Source: Odontocerum albicorne
Lineage: Eukaryota; Arthropoda; Insecta; Trichoptera; Odontoceridae
Assembly (NCBI GenBank): GCA_949825065.1
Contig: OX463846.1
Coordinates: 5,351,366 to 5,415,365 of the forward strand
Length of the DNA: 64,000 nt
Direction: 5' to 3'
In this document: one piece after another, positions 20,901 to 32,300 of the stretch
How the letters are laid out: each line of letters starts with the position of its first letter
How positions within the stretch are numbered: position 1 is the stretch's first letter
Notes under the pieces: model-generated
Seen by the model: the letters and a program-made list of their open reading frames with translations, nothing else
What the model was told of the DNA's origin: nothing
Databases searched by the model: none
Position numbers and translations under genes: made by a program

Positions 20901-23739
20901 TATATTATGGGATGAACGTTTTTGGTCTTTCTGGAGTGATGATGTGTGAGGAGTTTAATTTCGCATGATGTTTCCAGTTGTAATTGAGTGTCACTGTTTG
21001 TCAGGTTGATGAGAATGTGCAACGGGGATTTGTTTTTGTGTAATCGAAAATCGGAAAGAAGTATCGATTAATCGTTTAATGCTATATGTCCTCAGAGAGA
21101 TACAGGCAAAAGCCTAGTTTACTGGGAACACGATAAATGAAAGGCAACAAACCCAGATCCAATAAAATTGTATGTCCAAATTAACTTACCTGTTGTTTTT
21201 TCGCAAATGATGTATATTTCTGGTCATGTGTAAATAAAATATAAATATAATAAAAAAATAAATAATATAGTGGCAATTTGAAGAATGCAATTAAGACACC
21301 TTTGAATCCTTGCTCATCTGCACAGAATAAATTGTTTTGATAGACCACTCGGTGGGTGTGGCTTTGAGAATGAGATACTAATAGTTTTTTTCTTGTTTGC
21401 CCTAAATATTCAAATAGACAAGATGAAAGTTTCATTCTTTCATATGGTATCCGTCAACATATCCAAACTGTTGATGCGGACATCTTGAATAACATAGCCA
21501 GGAGATAACATTAAATGGCCTAATTCTATTTCCTACAAGTGCTTTTTCATTACTCACATTGAGCTAAATTCCTAAGAATCTTTTTTTCTAAAAACTTCTG
21601 AATATTTGTTAGGAGAATTATAAAGAAAAACACAAAAATTAGGACATCGGTGGCTCTATCTTATTGCTTTTGACGGAACTTCTTGAGCTAAATGATAAAT
21701 GGGGGGAAACAATAGATGTGGGAATATATGAAAAGAAATAGTAAAAAAAAAAAATATTTGCATAGTATATGTACCGGACAGGTACAAAGACTATAGATAG
21801 GTGGTTGGTCGCCGCGTAGCGCTCAGACAATCGAGCTAGCGAATTCCGTAGCGAAGATCCAGCAGAAGAAGAAGAAGAAGAGCAGGGAGAGATTCCTCTC
21901 AGGCAGTCGATGTAGGGTAGCGGGTTTCAAGTAAAAACATGGTCAAGTCGGTATTACTGAGAATTATATTTCAATGAAGAAGTGAGAAGTGATTTCCAAA
22001 TTGGGGGGCTCTCTATATCAATGGTCAGTCGGCCGTCACAAGCGCCCATTGCCCGCGAAATACAGCAACTTTCGGGGTCTGGGCCTTGCTTACGCCGACT
22101 GGGCCCCGACCTACTCCGATCGCACCGCTTTGCAAGTCACATGTTTCCAGTGCGGTCGCGAATGCGATCGGGGTCAAACAAACATATATATTTACATAGC
22201 GAATACAAGAACATATAGCAGATTTACATATACAAACGATTATACAAATAGAATGAATTATGAATTACAACATATAAGTTTAATAATACAGATCTACACA
22301 CAGTATCTTTTTCATATCACATACACACGGGTGACGGCACACGTCCGATACAGTATATATTTTTTAGATTTTCTCCCAAACAATTTATAACAAACATCTA
22401 CTGACCTTTTACTTCTTGGTTACATATATTCAACAAGTTTTCACAGGATTTTTTAAGTGTGTGTATAAATATTTATCTAATTTTTGTCAATAGAAATATT
22501 TTCATTAGTTGCAGCCATGGTCAAATCCCAAGTTGAACAGTATAATAAATAATTTATTTAAAATTAAAAAATCCGACATCACAACAGACATGAACCTCGA
22601 ACCATTATCATCGTGGTTACCTGCATTTTCCAATGATTATTTTTTATACCGTGGAAATATTGAAATACCAAATGCTAAGAATGCTGCCATATGGGTTGTA
22701 CCACGATATCCTATCGGTATATCAGAAGAACAGGTAACAAACATAATGTTCTTTGTAAAAATATCAACTTAGTTATTAGGTAACCAAAAAACTTTGTGTG
22801 GTTTTCGGTCGAGTTAGCTGCAGTGACTTGTGAAGCTTAAGTTTTTATGTGTATCATTTAGCACAGATATGTATTAGTTAATTTGTATGCTTTGACAGGT
22901 TTGTACTTTTGTATTGTGATTTTAAACCCTTTTAAAATGTCAGTTAAATCTAATGTAATTTGAGTGTGTTTACTTTATGAATGGAAACTTGGTTCAAAAA
23001 CTGCAGAAGCTTGTCATAAGATGTGTATGGCATTTGGAGGAAATGTGATAAATGAACATGCTGTACAGAAATAGTTAAAAAAAATCTTCTGGTGATGAAC
23101 CACTTGAAGCTTCACCCCTTTCAGAATAACCTTACGCATTATAAGTTCAAAAACAGAGCACTTTTAAACTGATTTTCCATTATTTATCAACGCTATAGAA
23201 GTCATCTATGTATTATAGTTAGTTCTGAAAAAAAAACCCCATTGATAGAATCTAATGTGTATGTTAAACACTTAAGCATTGATTTGCATATTATGTAAAT
23301 GAACACTGCCTTAATCGTAAAACTGCTCACAAAGCTCCAAAAAGTAGAGAAGTATCTTATGCTGATGCTTATAACCTATTTGTAGAAACCTTTTCCTGAT
23401 GGTTCCTAAGGATACATTATCTTATTGGCGTCTGTTCTCTATCCTTATTAGTACTTTTGCCCAGGGCAGTCCTAGTAAAAGTGTTTAAGCACCGATTTCA
23501 TCAGGAGGAGAAGAAAAATTAATAGATCTTAAAGATGTTTGTAAACTTTTTCCTAAATGAAAGTCTACAATTAAAACAACATGGTTTATTTTCAGATTAA
23601 AGAATTTCACACACTCCTCAACTTGTCAAATAAACCAATTTTGGATAACTGCAGGACTCTTATTCCAAATGATCAGAAGTTTTTCTTTGTCAACCCTTCT
23701 AAAGCACAATATACAACATTGTTTAGGCCTGTTAATTGA
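14966..23739 (+). CDS. Alpha-carbonic anhydrase-like protein, gene B (gatekeeper Thr lost)
   Basis: Five exons join in phase: 14966-15143, 16447-16588, 20179-20284, 22515-22733 (or from 22509) and 23596-23739. Together they give 262 aa. The start is the first ATG of the open frame (MSSKSKSKRRGRG), so an upstream exon remains possible. Exon 1 has SPIDI and YYDLPP. Exon 2 has QMHFHWG with two zinc-ligand His and the EGSEHAVDGQR loop. Exon 3 has MEIHVVHF with the third His. Exon 4 has the DYFLYRG strand and IWVVPRYPIGISEEQ. Exon 5 has NLSNKPILDNCR. No signal peptide is seen. The proton-shuttle His position reads Asn (NTGNTV), and the catalytic LTTPP segment reads IEIPN, so the gatekeeper Thr is missing. 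Impaired catalysis or a CA-related binding role is inferred. Its exons otherwise look under coding constraint. AATAAA is at 23742. Confidence 0.85.
15191..15269. mobile_element. Short hairpin MITE, family H (79 bp)
   Basis: Starts CAGTACCCGGCGGTAAGTAA and ends TTACTGCTGGGTACTG, flanked by TA. It is an internally deleted form of the larger hairpin at 54197-54441. It lies 47 bases inside gene B intron 1. Confidence 0.75.
15490..15605 (+). repeat. tRNA-derived SINE fragment
   Basis: A-box-like ACTTAGTGGTAACATTC and B box GGGTTCGATTCCT (15543) with SINE-type spacing, followed by AATAAAGGCCGCCAG. Intronic in gene B. Confidence 0.5.
15850..16305 (+). mobile_element. piggyBac-like MITE, family P1 (copy 2, 3'-truncated)
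   Basis: Begins TTAACCTTTCCCTTCCTATG and runs collinear with 3714-4170. It breaks off after TGTGGCCGATAAG, so the right terminus is missing. The break is about 37 bases before the acceptor minisatellite of gene B. Confidence 0.65.
16342..16451 (+). repeat. 22-bp minisatellite made of splice-acceptor units, 5 copies
   Basis: Five head-to-tail units of ATTTTATAATGTTTCAGTTCTC. Each has a pyrimidine-rich stretch, a CAG and the first bases of gene B exon 2. Only the fifth unit continues into coding sequence (exon from 16447). Cutting at the fifth CAG gives the phase needed to complete the Val codon begun by exon 1. Confidence 0.9.
17035..17095 (-). repeat. SINE tail fragment
   Basis: On the minus strand it reads GAGATTGC-ATAGCAATTAAC-TCAGGTTATACTGTAATAAC, matching the tails at 1160 and 30930. 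No tRNA-like head is retained. Confidence 0.4.
17119..17676. mobile_element. TA-flanked MITE, family M (copy 2)
   Basis: Ends CTTGAGAAAATGTAGGATGG and, inverted, CTTGAGAAAATGTAGCATAG, between TA dinucleotides. The interior is collinear with the copy at 5333. In gene B intron 2. Confidence 0.75.
17948..18527. mobile_element. TA-flanked MITE, family M (copy 3, inverted)
   Basis: Runs from GTTCGGAAAATCTAGGATGAG to CTAGACTTTCTGAAG between TA dinucleotides, in the opposite orientation to copies 1 and 2. The adjacent inverted pair (17119-17676 and this copy) could form a long intron stem. Confidence 0.75.
18925..19660. repeat. Unclassified dispersed repeat, copy 2 (interrupted)
   Basis: Diverged counterpart of 13975-14340: TGTGCAACTTTAGGATGC... 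and, after an insertion at about 19014-19494, GAAGATCTACAAAGG...ACATATGCAAATG. Confidence 0.45.
19014..19494 (-). mobile_element. Probable solo LTR
   Basis: This roughly 480-bp block interrupts the dispersed repeat. Read on the minus strand it begins TGTAGGGACTATGGTCGTCC and ends GTATTGTTTACA, the TG...CA form of LTRs, and is more GC-rich than its surroundings. No clear target-site duplication was found, so this is tentative. Confidence 0.35.
19921..20137. mobile_element. TA-flanked MITE, family M (copy 4, deleted)
   Basis: 217 bp with intact ends GTTCGGAAATTCTAGGACGAG and, inverted, GTTCGGAAATTCTAGGATGAG between TA dinucleotides. Most of the interior is deleted. It ends 41 bases before gene B exon 3. 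Confidence 0.75.
20520..20830 (+). pseudogene. LINE (jockey/CR1-like) ORF2 C-terminal fragment
   Basis: The frame from 20583 reads DQMFTIPRVKTSFPQRQYAY-LAPMTYNGVPNPIK. This matches the post-RT C-terminal pattern of jockey/CR1-type LINEs (IPRxRTxFxQRSxxYxAPxxWNxLP). A short divergent tail and poly-T follow. Intronic in gene B. Confidence 0.5.
21960..22165. other. GC-rich island of unknown origin
   Basis: Roughly 200 bases of balanced to GC-rich sequence in otherwise AT-rich gene B intron 3, with an open plus-strand frame (GLAYADWAPTYSDRTALQV, then CFQCGRECDRG). Not recognised. It could be a foreign insertion, a retroelement piece or an unannotated exon. Confidence 0.3.
22930..23125 (+). pseudogene. 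Mariner transposase N-terminal relic
   Basis: The plus strand reads YEWKLGSKTAEACHKMCMAF-GGNVINEHAVQK with a stop, then SGDEPLEASP after a shift. This is the HTH region seen in mariner-type transposases. No catalytic part. In gene B intron 4. Confidence 0.5.
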
Positions 23740-23741
23740 GC

Positions 23742-23747
23742 AATAAA
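23742..23747 (+). promoter_or_regulatory. Poly(A) signal of carbonic anhydrase gene B
   Basis: AATAAA begins 3 bases after the TGA stop at 23737-23739, unusually close. Confidence 0.4.
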
Positions 23748-23915
23748 ACAAGAAAAAACTTTGTTTTTTTTTTCTATTATATATTTTTTAAATTTATAAT
23801 ACGATTAGTGAATTTTCTTATAAAAACAATATTTATTAAAAATGTGTATTTCATACAATATTTAATATCCAATTTATATAGTATAAACAAATAGTCAACA
23901 CATCAATTGAGTTAG

Positions 23916-24169
23916 ACCCTGTCCAGATGAGGCGTTTTACGCGTGTTTCGAATTAACCAAGGTAATTTGATCTAGCTTCGCGGGATTTATGAAATTTACG
24001 AACATGTATGTTTCTGTAAAATGTCTTCTTCCTCCTAACTGAACCGCACAGATGACGAAGACATTTTACAGAAACATACATGTTCGTAAATTTCATAAAA
24101 ACCGCGGAGCTAGATCAATTTACCTTGATTAATTCGAATCGGGCGTAAAACGTCTCATCTGGACAGGCC
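23916..24169. mobile_element. ~250-bp hairpin MITE
   Basis: CCTGTCCAGATGAGGCGTTTTACGC at 23918 mirrors GCGTAAAACGTCTCATCTGG-ACAGG ending at 24167, and the arms continue inward for about 100 bases to a short loop near 24035. Flanking TA is possible (GTTAGA/CCTAAG). The GGSCCTGTCC start also resembles PIF/Harbinger ends. Superfamily unresolved. Confidence 0.7.
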
Positions 24170-24360
24170 CTAAGTAATGCTTAATGGAGACATTTTTATA
24201 AACATATTTAAATAAGTTAAAATTATAAAAAATAAGTGTTTTTATATATCTAGCTGTACCCATTGTATTATCCACCGTTCTAGCATACATTTAAGATACA
24301 AAAAATGAAAAGTGAGAAGGTAATTTAAAACATTAAACATTTAAATAATATAATTCGATT

Positions 24361-24620
24361 ATGTCATTGTTTGAATGGTTTCAAGATGGGGAACATTTTA
24401 TACATACATCATTTTTAATACCTACCATCATGCCATTTCCCTGTCAGGATAGACAGAGTGCCAGACTTTCCTATCTCGACACACATCCTTTGCCTCTTCT
24501 GCATCCATACACCTTCTCATACAACATCTACTATTTATTTTGACTGTTTGTTGTTCCCTTATTTCAAAATATTAAATTCACTTGATCCAATCAAATTTTC
24601 TTTGATCTTCCTCTACCACG
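24361..24620 (-). pseudogene. RTE-like LINE 3'-end fragment
   Basis: On the minus strand GGAAAGCGTGGTAGAGGAAG ... GATTGGATCAAGTGAAT matches the LINE tail at 35785-35835 (GGCATGGTAGAGGAAG...GATTGGATCAAGTGAATG). No catalytic motif survives. It lies between gene B and DCTN4. Confidence 0.5.
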
Positions 24621-25075
24621 CTTTCCACTATTTTGTAAATTTTACAAAAAGTCATTTTTCTTTAAAACTATTGTATATTTACAGAAGTAGAACTCATCTT
24701 TGGTATGTTTGTATAATAATTTTTATCATAAGACTTATGTCAAAGCCCTATATGACGAATACATGTAACAATAAAGCAAACACATGTACATTACATATCT
24801 GTAACAATATCTTACATTCAGAATTTATTTACAAACAATAAACTGATATTTTCACAAAGGCTCCACATAATATGTGGTTCTAACCAACTTCAACTTAAAA
24901 GAATATTAAAATCAAAATAAAAAATGACTCGTAAATCATTTTAATACATACATATATGGATTAAATGCATAGGGAGAAATTAATATACATATGTAAATAA
25001 TAAACTAATAAATACACAACACTAAAAACAATAACTGTAGGTTGCAGTTATAGTCATGGATAATTTATTCATAAC

Positions 25076-25683
25076 CAGTGATTTAAAAAAAAAGAAAAAG
25101 GCGCTAGAACTCACTTCTTGTCAAACTTTTTACTAAAGAAAATCGTTTTCAAATACCATTTAAAGCAGTTTTTCTGTGCCACAAAGAATGAAACAAAATT
25201 CAACTTTTTTTTATTATTATTTTAGACATATCAAATCCAAAGTTAAACAGATAAATAAAAATCTACAACTGAAGAACAAATATAAAATAAAATTGTAAAA
25301 ACATCATATAATTGAATATTTTCACGGAGCGTGGCGAGAAAGAGAGAGAGGGAGGGGGAGGCCCCCACCACATTCCCGAAGCCACTCTAAGAACCGACGG
25401 CCCTCCTATCAGCTTCACATGCAAGACAAACTTTAGCTAGTTTGGAAACTAATGCCTCCCTCTCTCTCTATCCCAAGCTTTTATTTATTCATATAAAGCA
25501 AAAGTACATGAATAAAAAAAATAAACGAAAAGGGCATGCCCACAAAAACAGAAGAAAGAAACAAAGAGAAATAAAAATCAAGAAAGTAACAATTAAAAGA
25601 AAGCATACAGTCTAATTGTTTTTGAAACATTAAAATACCTTTAAAAAGGTGGTGGAGCGCCGCTCCACCGCAAAAAAGCGCTG
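25076..25683. mobile_element. Non-autonomous hAT element with 8-bp TSD
   Basis: Begins CAGTGATTTAAAAAAAAAG and ends CGCTCCACCGCAAAAAAGCGCTG. The flanking octamer TTCATAAC is present at 25068-25075 and 25684-25691, a perfect hAT-type duplication. 608 bp, no transposase. Ends are shared with 3089-3313. Confidence 0.85.
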
Positions 25684-26387
25684 TTCATAACTAATTCAAT
25701 ATTATAACAATAATAGAGCACAGCACTGACATTTACATCCTTGGAGCCTCTCGTTGAGTAAAATTTGAATGTTTTCCAAGAAGGCTGTGAACTCAATAAA
25801 TAAATGTTAAAAAAGGTTTCGGCTTTGACTTTGTGGAACTCCATATAAGGATATTTAAAAATAAATTTGTTTGTTATTCCACTAATTACATTAATCCTCA
25901 CTACATATGTTTCTATCTCCTATACTGAGGGTCTCTCCAAGCGGGATGGTCTCGATTTGTAATGTGTAGATTGTTTTCACGATTTGGTGGAAAATAATTA
26001 AGAATAATCATAATTCATTTTCATCGAAAATCTTCAAAAATCGAATTGCGCTTTGCTTAGCATGACAATAATAGTCAGACCACATAGCTTTTCGAAGCAT
26101 GAAATGATTTATAGCGGAATGGAACACATCTCTTAAAAAATTGGAAGACGCCTAAGCATCTATCTAATAAATTCTGAATTATTCAAATGTTGGAATGTGA
26201 ACTGTAAAAGGAATTTTAGAGTACATATTAACATTCCTATTACTTTATTTGGATACCGTCTATGAGTCATTGTTAAAAAAACATGTGTCATAAAGTAAAA
26301 CCAGTTTTAATTGTCTATGGAAATTTGCTGGCAGCTGTCAAAAGTGTCATTTTTCCCGTACGAATTGACAGAACACTTGATTAAAAA

Positions 26388-29300
26388 ATGGCTTATTTAA
26401 TCCAACAAGATTATGTTCAGTATGCGTGTACATGTGGAAAATTAAAACCCATTACTAATATTTACTTTTGTAGACACTGTTTAAAAGTTAGATGCGGTTT
26501 TTGTATATGTCATGAAGTGAGTATTATATGTTTGTTTTTTCATGATTTTAAAGTAAATTAAGGTAATCACAATTTCTAGCTATCATATAAATCCATTTGG
26601 AAACTCAATAAGCCATGGAATTGAAATAGACTACATGATACAATTAGGTATTCACATCAAACTTAACACCGATTTTTTTTATTAACATATTTGTTTCCCT
26701 TTTATACTATCTAGAAGTTCCCGAAATTAACCCTTTGACAACCGCCATGTTAAAACTGAAACTGACCACTCAAACCAGCATGCTTTTGTCTATTTCTCTA
26801 GTCAAATGACATCATGCTTTAAACATTTAATAAGAAATCACACAGGAGTCTGATTTGAAATAATAAAGACTTTCTTGCTCAGCAATAATGCTGAATTCAT
26901 ATTTTTATTTGAGATTCAAAAAAATATTTTGATCAACTTTTCTGGAGGCAGCCAAAAATGAAGTAATAATTAAAATTCAATTCTAATTTTGTAATTTTTT
27001 TCTTCACATATGAAAAAAATACACAATAAAAACATAAAATAAAATTAAAAAAACACAATTATTTGGAAAAATCTTTGTTACAATGGAAATCAATGAAGCA
27101 ATCTTCATTATGTAGGGAGACCTGGCATATCCTGCGTTCCCACCGACACTCCTTGTTCAGGCCTTACATACTATACATTTTCTGGTAACATACTTTTTTC
27201 CACCAGCATTGCCACGGATTTTATAAGGAAAGGGGGGTTTCTTCCTTGTAGTCTGAGAGGAGTGTCGGAAGTCCCTGACCTATTCACCAGCTGCCGAGTG
27301 TGGGATCCTGGACAGTGATTACTTCTTCATTACTTGGCCCGGTGGTTAAAATATTCCCTTCACCCGATTCATCTTCCGAATCTGAAGCATCCTTGTCTGA
27401 TACTGGTTCTTCTTCATCCTTACTATAGAAGAGTCTTTCTTCTTCAGATTCACCACAATCTGACTCGCCTAATACATTATATACAGTCTGTCAAAAAAAA
27501 GTTGAAAATAAATGAGGGTGCTGCGATCGCCTGATTGGCAACACCGTAGTTGTGTATAGCTGATTGCAAAAATGCACTAACCCACAAAAAAAAAAATTGT
27601 CAGAAAAAATAAACGCTAGCCGTTTTGATGAACTTACCTATAACATAAAATTTGATATAAAAAGAGTATAAATGGTATTTCACTATATTCCGTTGAATTT
27701 CTGAGTTAACAAAATCATTTTGCTTGAGCTAATTAACGAAAATTTGAAATAAATTTTGAAACTTGTTTTAAGTTTTGAATCTGTTGGCGAATGGCACAGA
27801 TATTGAAATAGTCCAATTCGTTTTTAGGGCGACCCTTCCTTTTTTTACCTGGAGTTCTTAATTTCCCCCCATTTTCTTCATATTCTTTAACACGTTCCGT
27901 GCCGCAGTACATTTTGAGAAAATAAGTACCTGCGCCACTAAACAAATTATAGTTTATATTATGTATACATATATAGGCTTCATAAATAATGATTTATTTT
28001 AAAAAATAAACTGATTTTAGGTGATATTGTGAGCGTAGGTCACCGGTGACCTACGCGGCGTCGTACGGTAATACATGTATATACAACATAAACTTTTGTA
28101 GTCGAAACAAATTGTAGCATGCTTATTTATTACTTATTATATTTTTTATTTATTTATGTAATATGCTATAGTGTTACGCCATAACATAATAATTTCTTAT
28201 GATTACTGAGACAATAGCTCCAAAAAAAAAGGGTCACAATGTTGCATAGACAATGCACCCTCATAAATTTCCAGAGTGTGACAAATGGATGGTCCCATTC
28301 ATTATGTTATCCCTGGAATCTCTTCTATACCCCCTAGCCTAATTGTAGAGGCTAGTTTATCCTTGAAAAAAATAAACCGTAATAGCTTGCTCATGTACAC
28401 CTGGAGGTTTATTAAAAATAATTGCATTTTCAAACAAAATTTTGGAAGTTTTTATGTGCATTATATTCAGGGGCGCCGTATAGGTCACATTCAATGTTAA
28501 AATTCGTAGTAAATGTGACCGCTGGCGCACTGGGACTGTTTATAAAAAAAAAACACGTAGGTCACCGGTGACCTATGTGGCGCCCTGGTCAAAAACACGG
28601 TAGGTCACCGGTGACCTACGCGGCGCGGAACGTGTTAATACATCGTCTAACCGTGCTTTTTTATATACCTGTAAATAAAAAAAACATTAATGCTAATATA
28701 AATAATAATGTATTAAATAACATTTACAAAACGATCCATTAAATAAGACGACATATTCGTGATATATTATGGTAACATAACCTTTATGTTCATAATATAA
28801 CTTTTATGATGAAAATATAAATCTCATAAAACTTTTCAAAAATATGGGTTATACTATTTGTCCAAGCAGCTGTCAAACTATGTAAACGTAAACATAACCT
28901 CAGAAATGATAACTTTTTAACAAAAATCAACTCGAAATATATGTTCGAGTTGATTTTTGTTAAAAAGAAAGATTTCTAAACTTTAAAGATTTTTTATAAT
29001 CATTTAAAAACATAAATACATACCAGTCATACTAGCAGTTCGCGCATCAACGTAATAAATAAATGTGACATGACAGCTAATGTCGGTGCTGCCAAGCTAT
29101 AATTTTTTTAGTTACAATTTTATTAATTTCTACTCTTTCTTGACAGACTAACTAGTTTTCACTTAATTTTTCCAGTTTAAGAAATGTGTATGAGTGCCAT
29201 TTATTGGCAATTTTGAATATTGAGTAAATAAATCGATCTTTGTATTACAAATTTCTTCATTTTTTTGTTTGAATCCTTGTTAAACTAAAAATTTATCATT

Positions 29301-32300
29301 AAGCTTTAGTGTTAATTCGGTAGATGTCAATTAGTGTTTTTGCGGTAGATGTCAAAGCAAGCTAGAAAAAAATGTACATTATGACATTGTCATAGCCCGA
29401 GAATTTCTCGGGCATGGTAAAGAATGCATAATTATTTTGCCCGAGAAATTCTCAGGCTTGGCAATGGGTTAATGCATAAAAAATTAACACCTTACTTAAA
29501 AAAATTAATAGCTTTCATCACTCTCAAATGAATCCCCTGTGGCGTTTAATTTTTAATAATCTGGATCTCTGCTAGAAATCATCTTTAACACATCCTTCAA
29601 TAAGAGAGATCTCTAGTGTGTTAATTTTCCCCCCTTAGCAGCAACCTTTGACTGGATTGACCCATGAAGAATTTGTTTTACCCGGCCTAACATTAATAGA
29701 AAAATTCTACTATGTTGTTTGGAGATAGCTGCCTTGTTTGGAGAAGGTGACAGCGAAAGTTTTCAGTAGACTGAGAAGTGGACCAAAAAATCATGAGTTT
29801 TGTATCGCAGCAAAGTTCCTTCTCACGCGTTACTCGTGTAGGAACTTTTGGCACATACGAACGTAACTGTCATTTCCTATCACTGTACTCGCCTAATCTT
29901 GATCCTTATGACTTTTCTCTATTTCTTTAGTGAAAAGGAAAAATCACAGGACACGAAGCTAGATAAGTACGAAAATGGAAAATGAAAGTCATGGTGATGG
30001 ATTATGATGATGATTTGAATATAATAACTGGTAAGGCAAATGGTTGGCGCAATTTCTTATATATTAGGTAAAGCGAAAAGAAATGTCAATTTTCATTTTG
30101 CGTCACGGTGAAACCAGTTTACCACCAGTTACCGTTGGGTTAACACTTCGTGGTTGGTATAGTTTTGAAGCTCTATTAATATCCTTTCTGTTTTGATATT
30201 CTTTTTTGGTTTTGGTCCATAATACAAAAATGAAAAAGCCAGAGATTAAAGAGACACATTTGCGGTATTTTATGCTGTTTTTATTCGATAAAGGATTGAA
30301 GTCAAAAGAAGCTACCCAGACCATCTGCGATATTTATGGAGACATCTTGAATCCTCGAAAGTGCCATAGATGGTTTCAAAAGTTTTAAAGTAGTGAAAGG
30401 GAATTAAAGGACAAACCAAAATCAGGAAGACCTCTTAAAATCGATGATGATACTTTGAACTCATTAGTGGGGTCCAATCCGCGTAAAACCATCAAGGAAT
30501 TGTCACAAGATCGGTTGTCCATGGTCAACAGTGAAGGACTATTTGAAAAGGCTCGGAAAACAAAATACACAAGGAATTTGGGAGCCGCACGAACTTTCTC
30601 CAACGGCCATGGAACAACGAATAACAATCTGTTCATCTTTACTCTCCAGATATGAAAAATATTATCTGTAACAGATGTCTAGTCGACCTTTTTTTTTTTA
30701 AATTGGGCAACTGTTAAGGATTTTGTATTTATTTTTTAATATTCGTAATTCAAAATTATAGCTTTGTGGTAGAAATCGTCTCCAATCCTTGGTGTGACAA
30801 CACATGACACTGATACTGCTGAGTTTCATAATGTGAAATAAAAAAATCTGTTACTGTATCACTTTGTCACAATTATTTTTTACATTAGAAATGATATTTT
30901 TTGTATCATTGTATAGTGTTACAATTTCGTTGTATACAGTATAACCTGACGGGTCTATTGAAATGTGGCAATCTTTTCCAAACAACCAGAAAGTTTCTAA
31001 AAAAGTATTTAGAGAAATCTAAACTGGAACCCTTTTTAAAAAAAATTGGGTACCAAAGGCAATCGAATTCGCCACTCTGGTTAAAATACAGGCATCTTAC
31101 AACTTGACTACGAAAGTCAAGTTAAAAATGTTTTCTGGAACATTTTTTGTAAAATAACTCAATTTTCATGTACACAGATAAAATTGTTTTGCGAAATGAA
31201 AAATGTCCAACTTTTATTCAATAATAACATTTTTACTTAATTCTAAGTTTGAACATAGCTGTAAGCTATGCCCATAGCCAGTCCGTAACTAGTTAAACAA
31301 ATCTCAACCGAAAGTTATGCCCATAACCAGTCCGTAACTAGTTAAACAAATCAATGCACCGAAAGTACAGCAGAGCGCCGATTATCCAGGGCTCAATTAT
31401 GAGTGAGTTGGATTAACCGTGGTCAAAGCAAAGACCTAAACTGTTATAAAATCTATGGTTTATATTTTACTAATTGGCTAACTCTAGTGAATGGTGGTGT
31501 TTTCACACCGACATGAAAATATGTGGTCCCAATGTAATTACATGGCATGATACCGGCGTTTAGCAATTGTATCCGTCAAACTTTGAAAAAACTTGTTCTC
31601 ATCTTTCGTAACAAAAACATTGTACTCATCTTTTGTAACAAAATTTATCTAGAATATCAACTCTTAAAATGTTTAATTCAATAAAAACTTAATTTGGATA
31701 AATCGTGTTTTTCAATTATCTGGGCTTGAGTATCCTCCAATTAGCACAGATAATCGGCTCTCTAATCTACTGAGTATCAATTTCGATCAACATAGTAACA
31801 CAATTTCATTGATTCTTTCTGAATTATATAAAAACCTTTTTTGTGTGCAAGACTGTGGATGATAAATGTTTGAAATATCCAGAAATTTTGCTTAATTTTC
31901 AAAAGTACTTTTTTATATTTTCAAACATTTCACACTTAACACATTCAATGCGATCAAATTATTAAGGTAATTCACGTGTGGCTGACTAATTATTAAAATT
32001 GTAAAAAAAATCACTTTACGACACCTATAAGCATACCTTTAAATGGAGCAAAGTCCTATTTATAAAAAACATATACGAAATAACCAAAAATATTCCAAGT
32101 CACATTTTAATCTCCGGAATCTCTTATTTTAATGGGAAAGGCAAAAATGGAATACTTAGCAACAGTGGTGTGTATAAACTTTTATGTACTGACTGTGATA
32201 ATTTCTATATAGGAAATACAGGAAGATCGTTAAGTTTATATTGCTATATAAATTTCTTATAACCATATAAAATATATGATATTTCAGGTGGACTCTTTAT

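Larger units (their letters stand above)
26727..29472 (-). mobile_element. Degenerate piggyBac-like element with transposase remnants
   Basis: The ends are TTAACCCTTTGACAAC at 26727 and, inverted, TTAACCCATTGCCAAG at 29472 (13 of 16 matching, TTAA included). On the minus strand are piggyBac-type pieces. Near 28670-27760: [24 protein letters not shown]. Near 27490-27310: the acidic N-terminal segment [19 protein letters not shown]. Near 27200-27080: a C-terminal zinc-finger-like stretch, [15 protein letters not shown]. The DDD catalytic core is missing. A P2 MITE is inserted at TTAA (27887-28638). It occupies much of DCTN4 intron 1. Confidence 0.6.

Noticed and set aside
27334..27534. 66-codon plus-strand ORF
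   Set aside because: Antisense to the acidic N-terminal segment of a piggyBac transposase relic.
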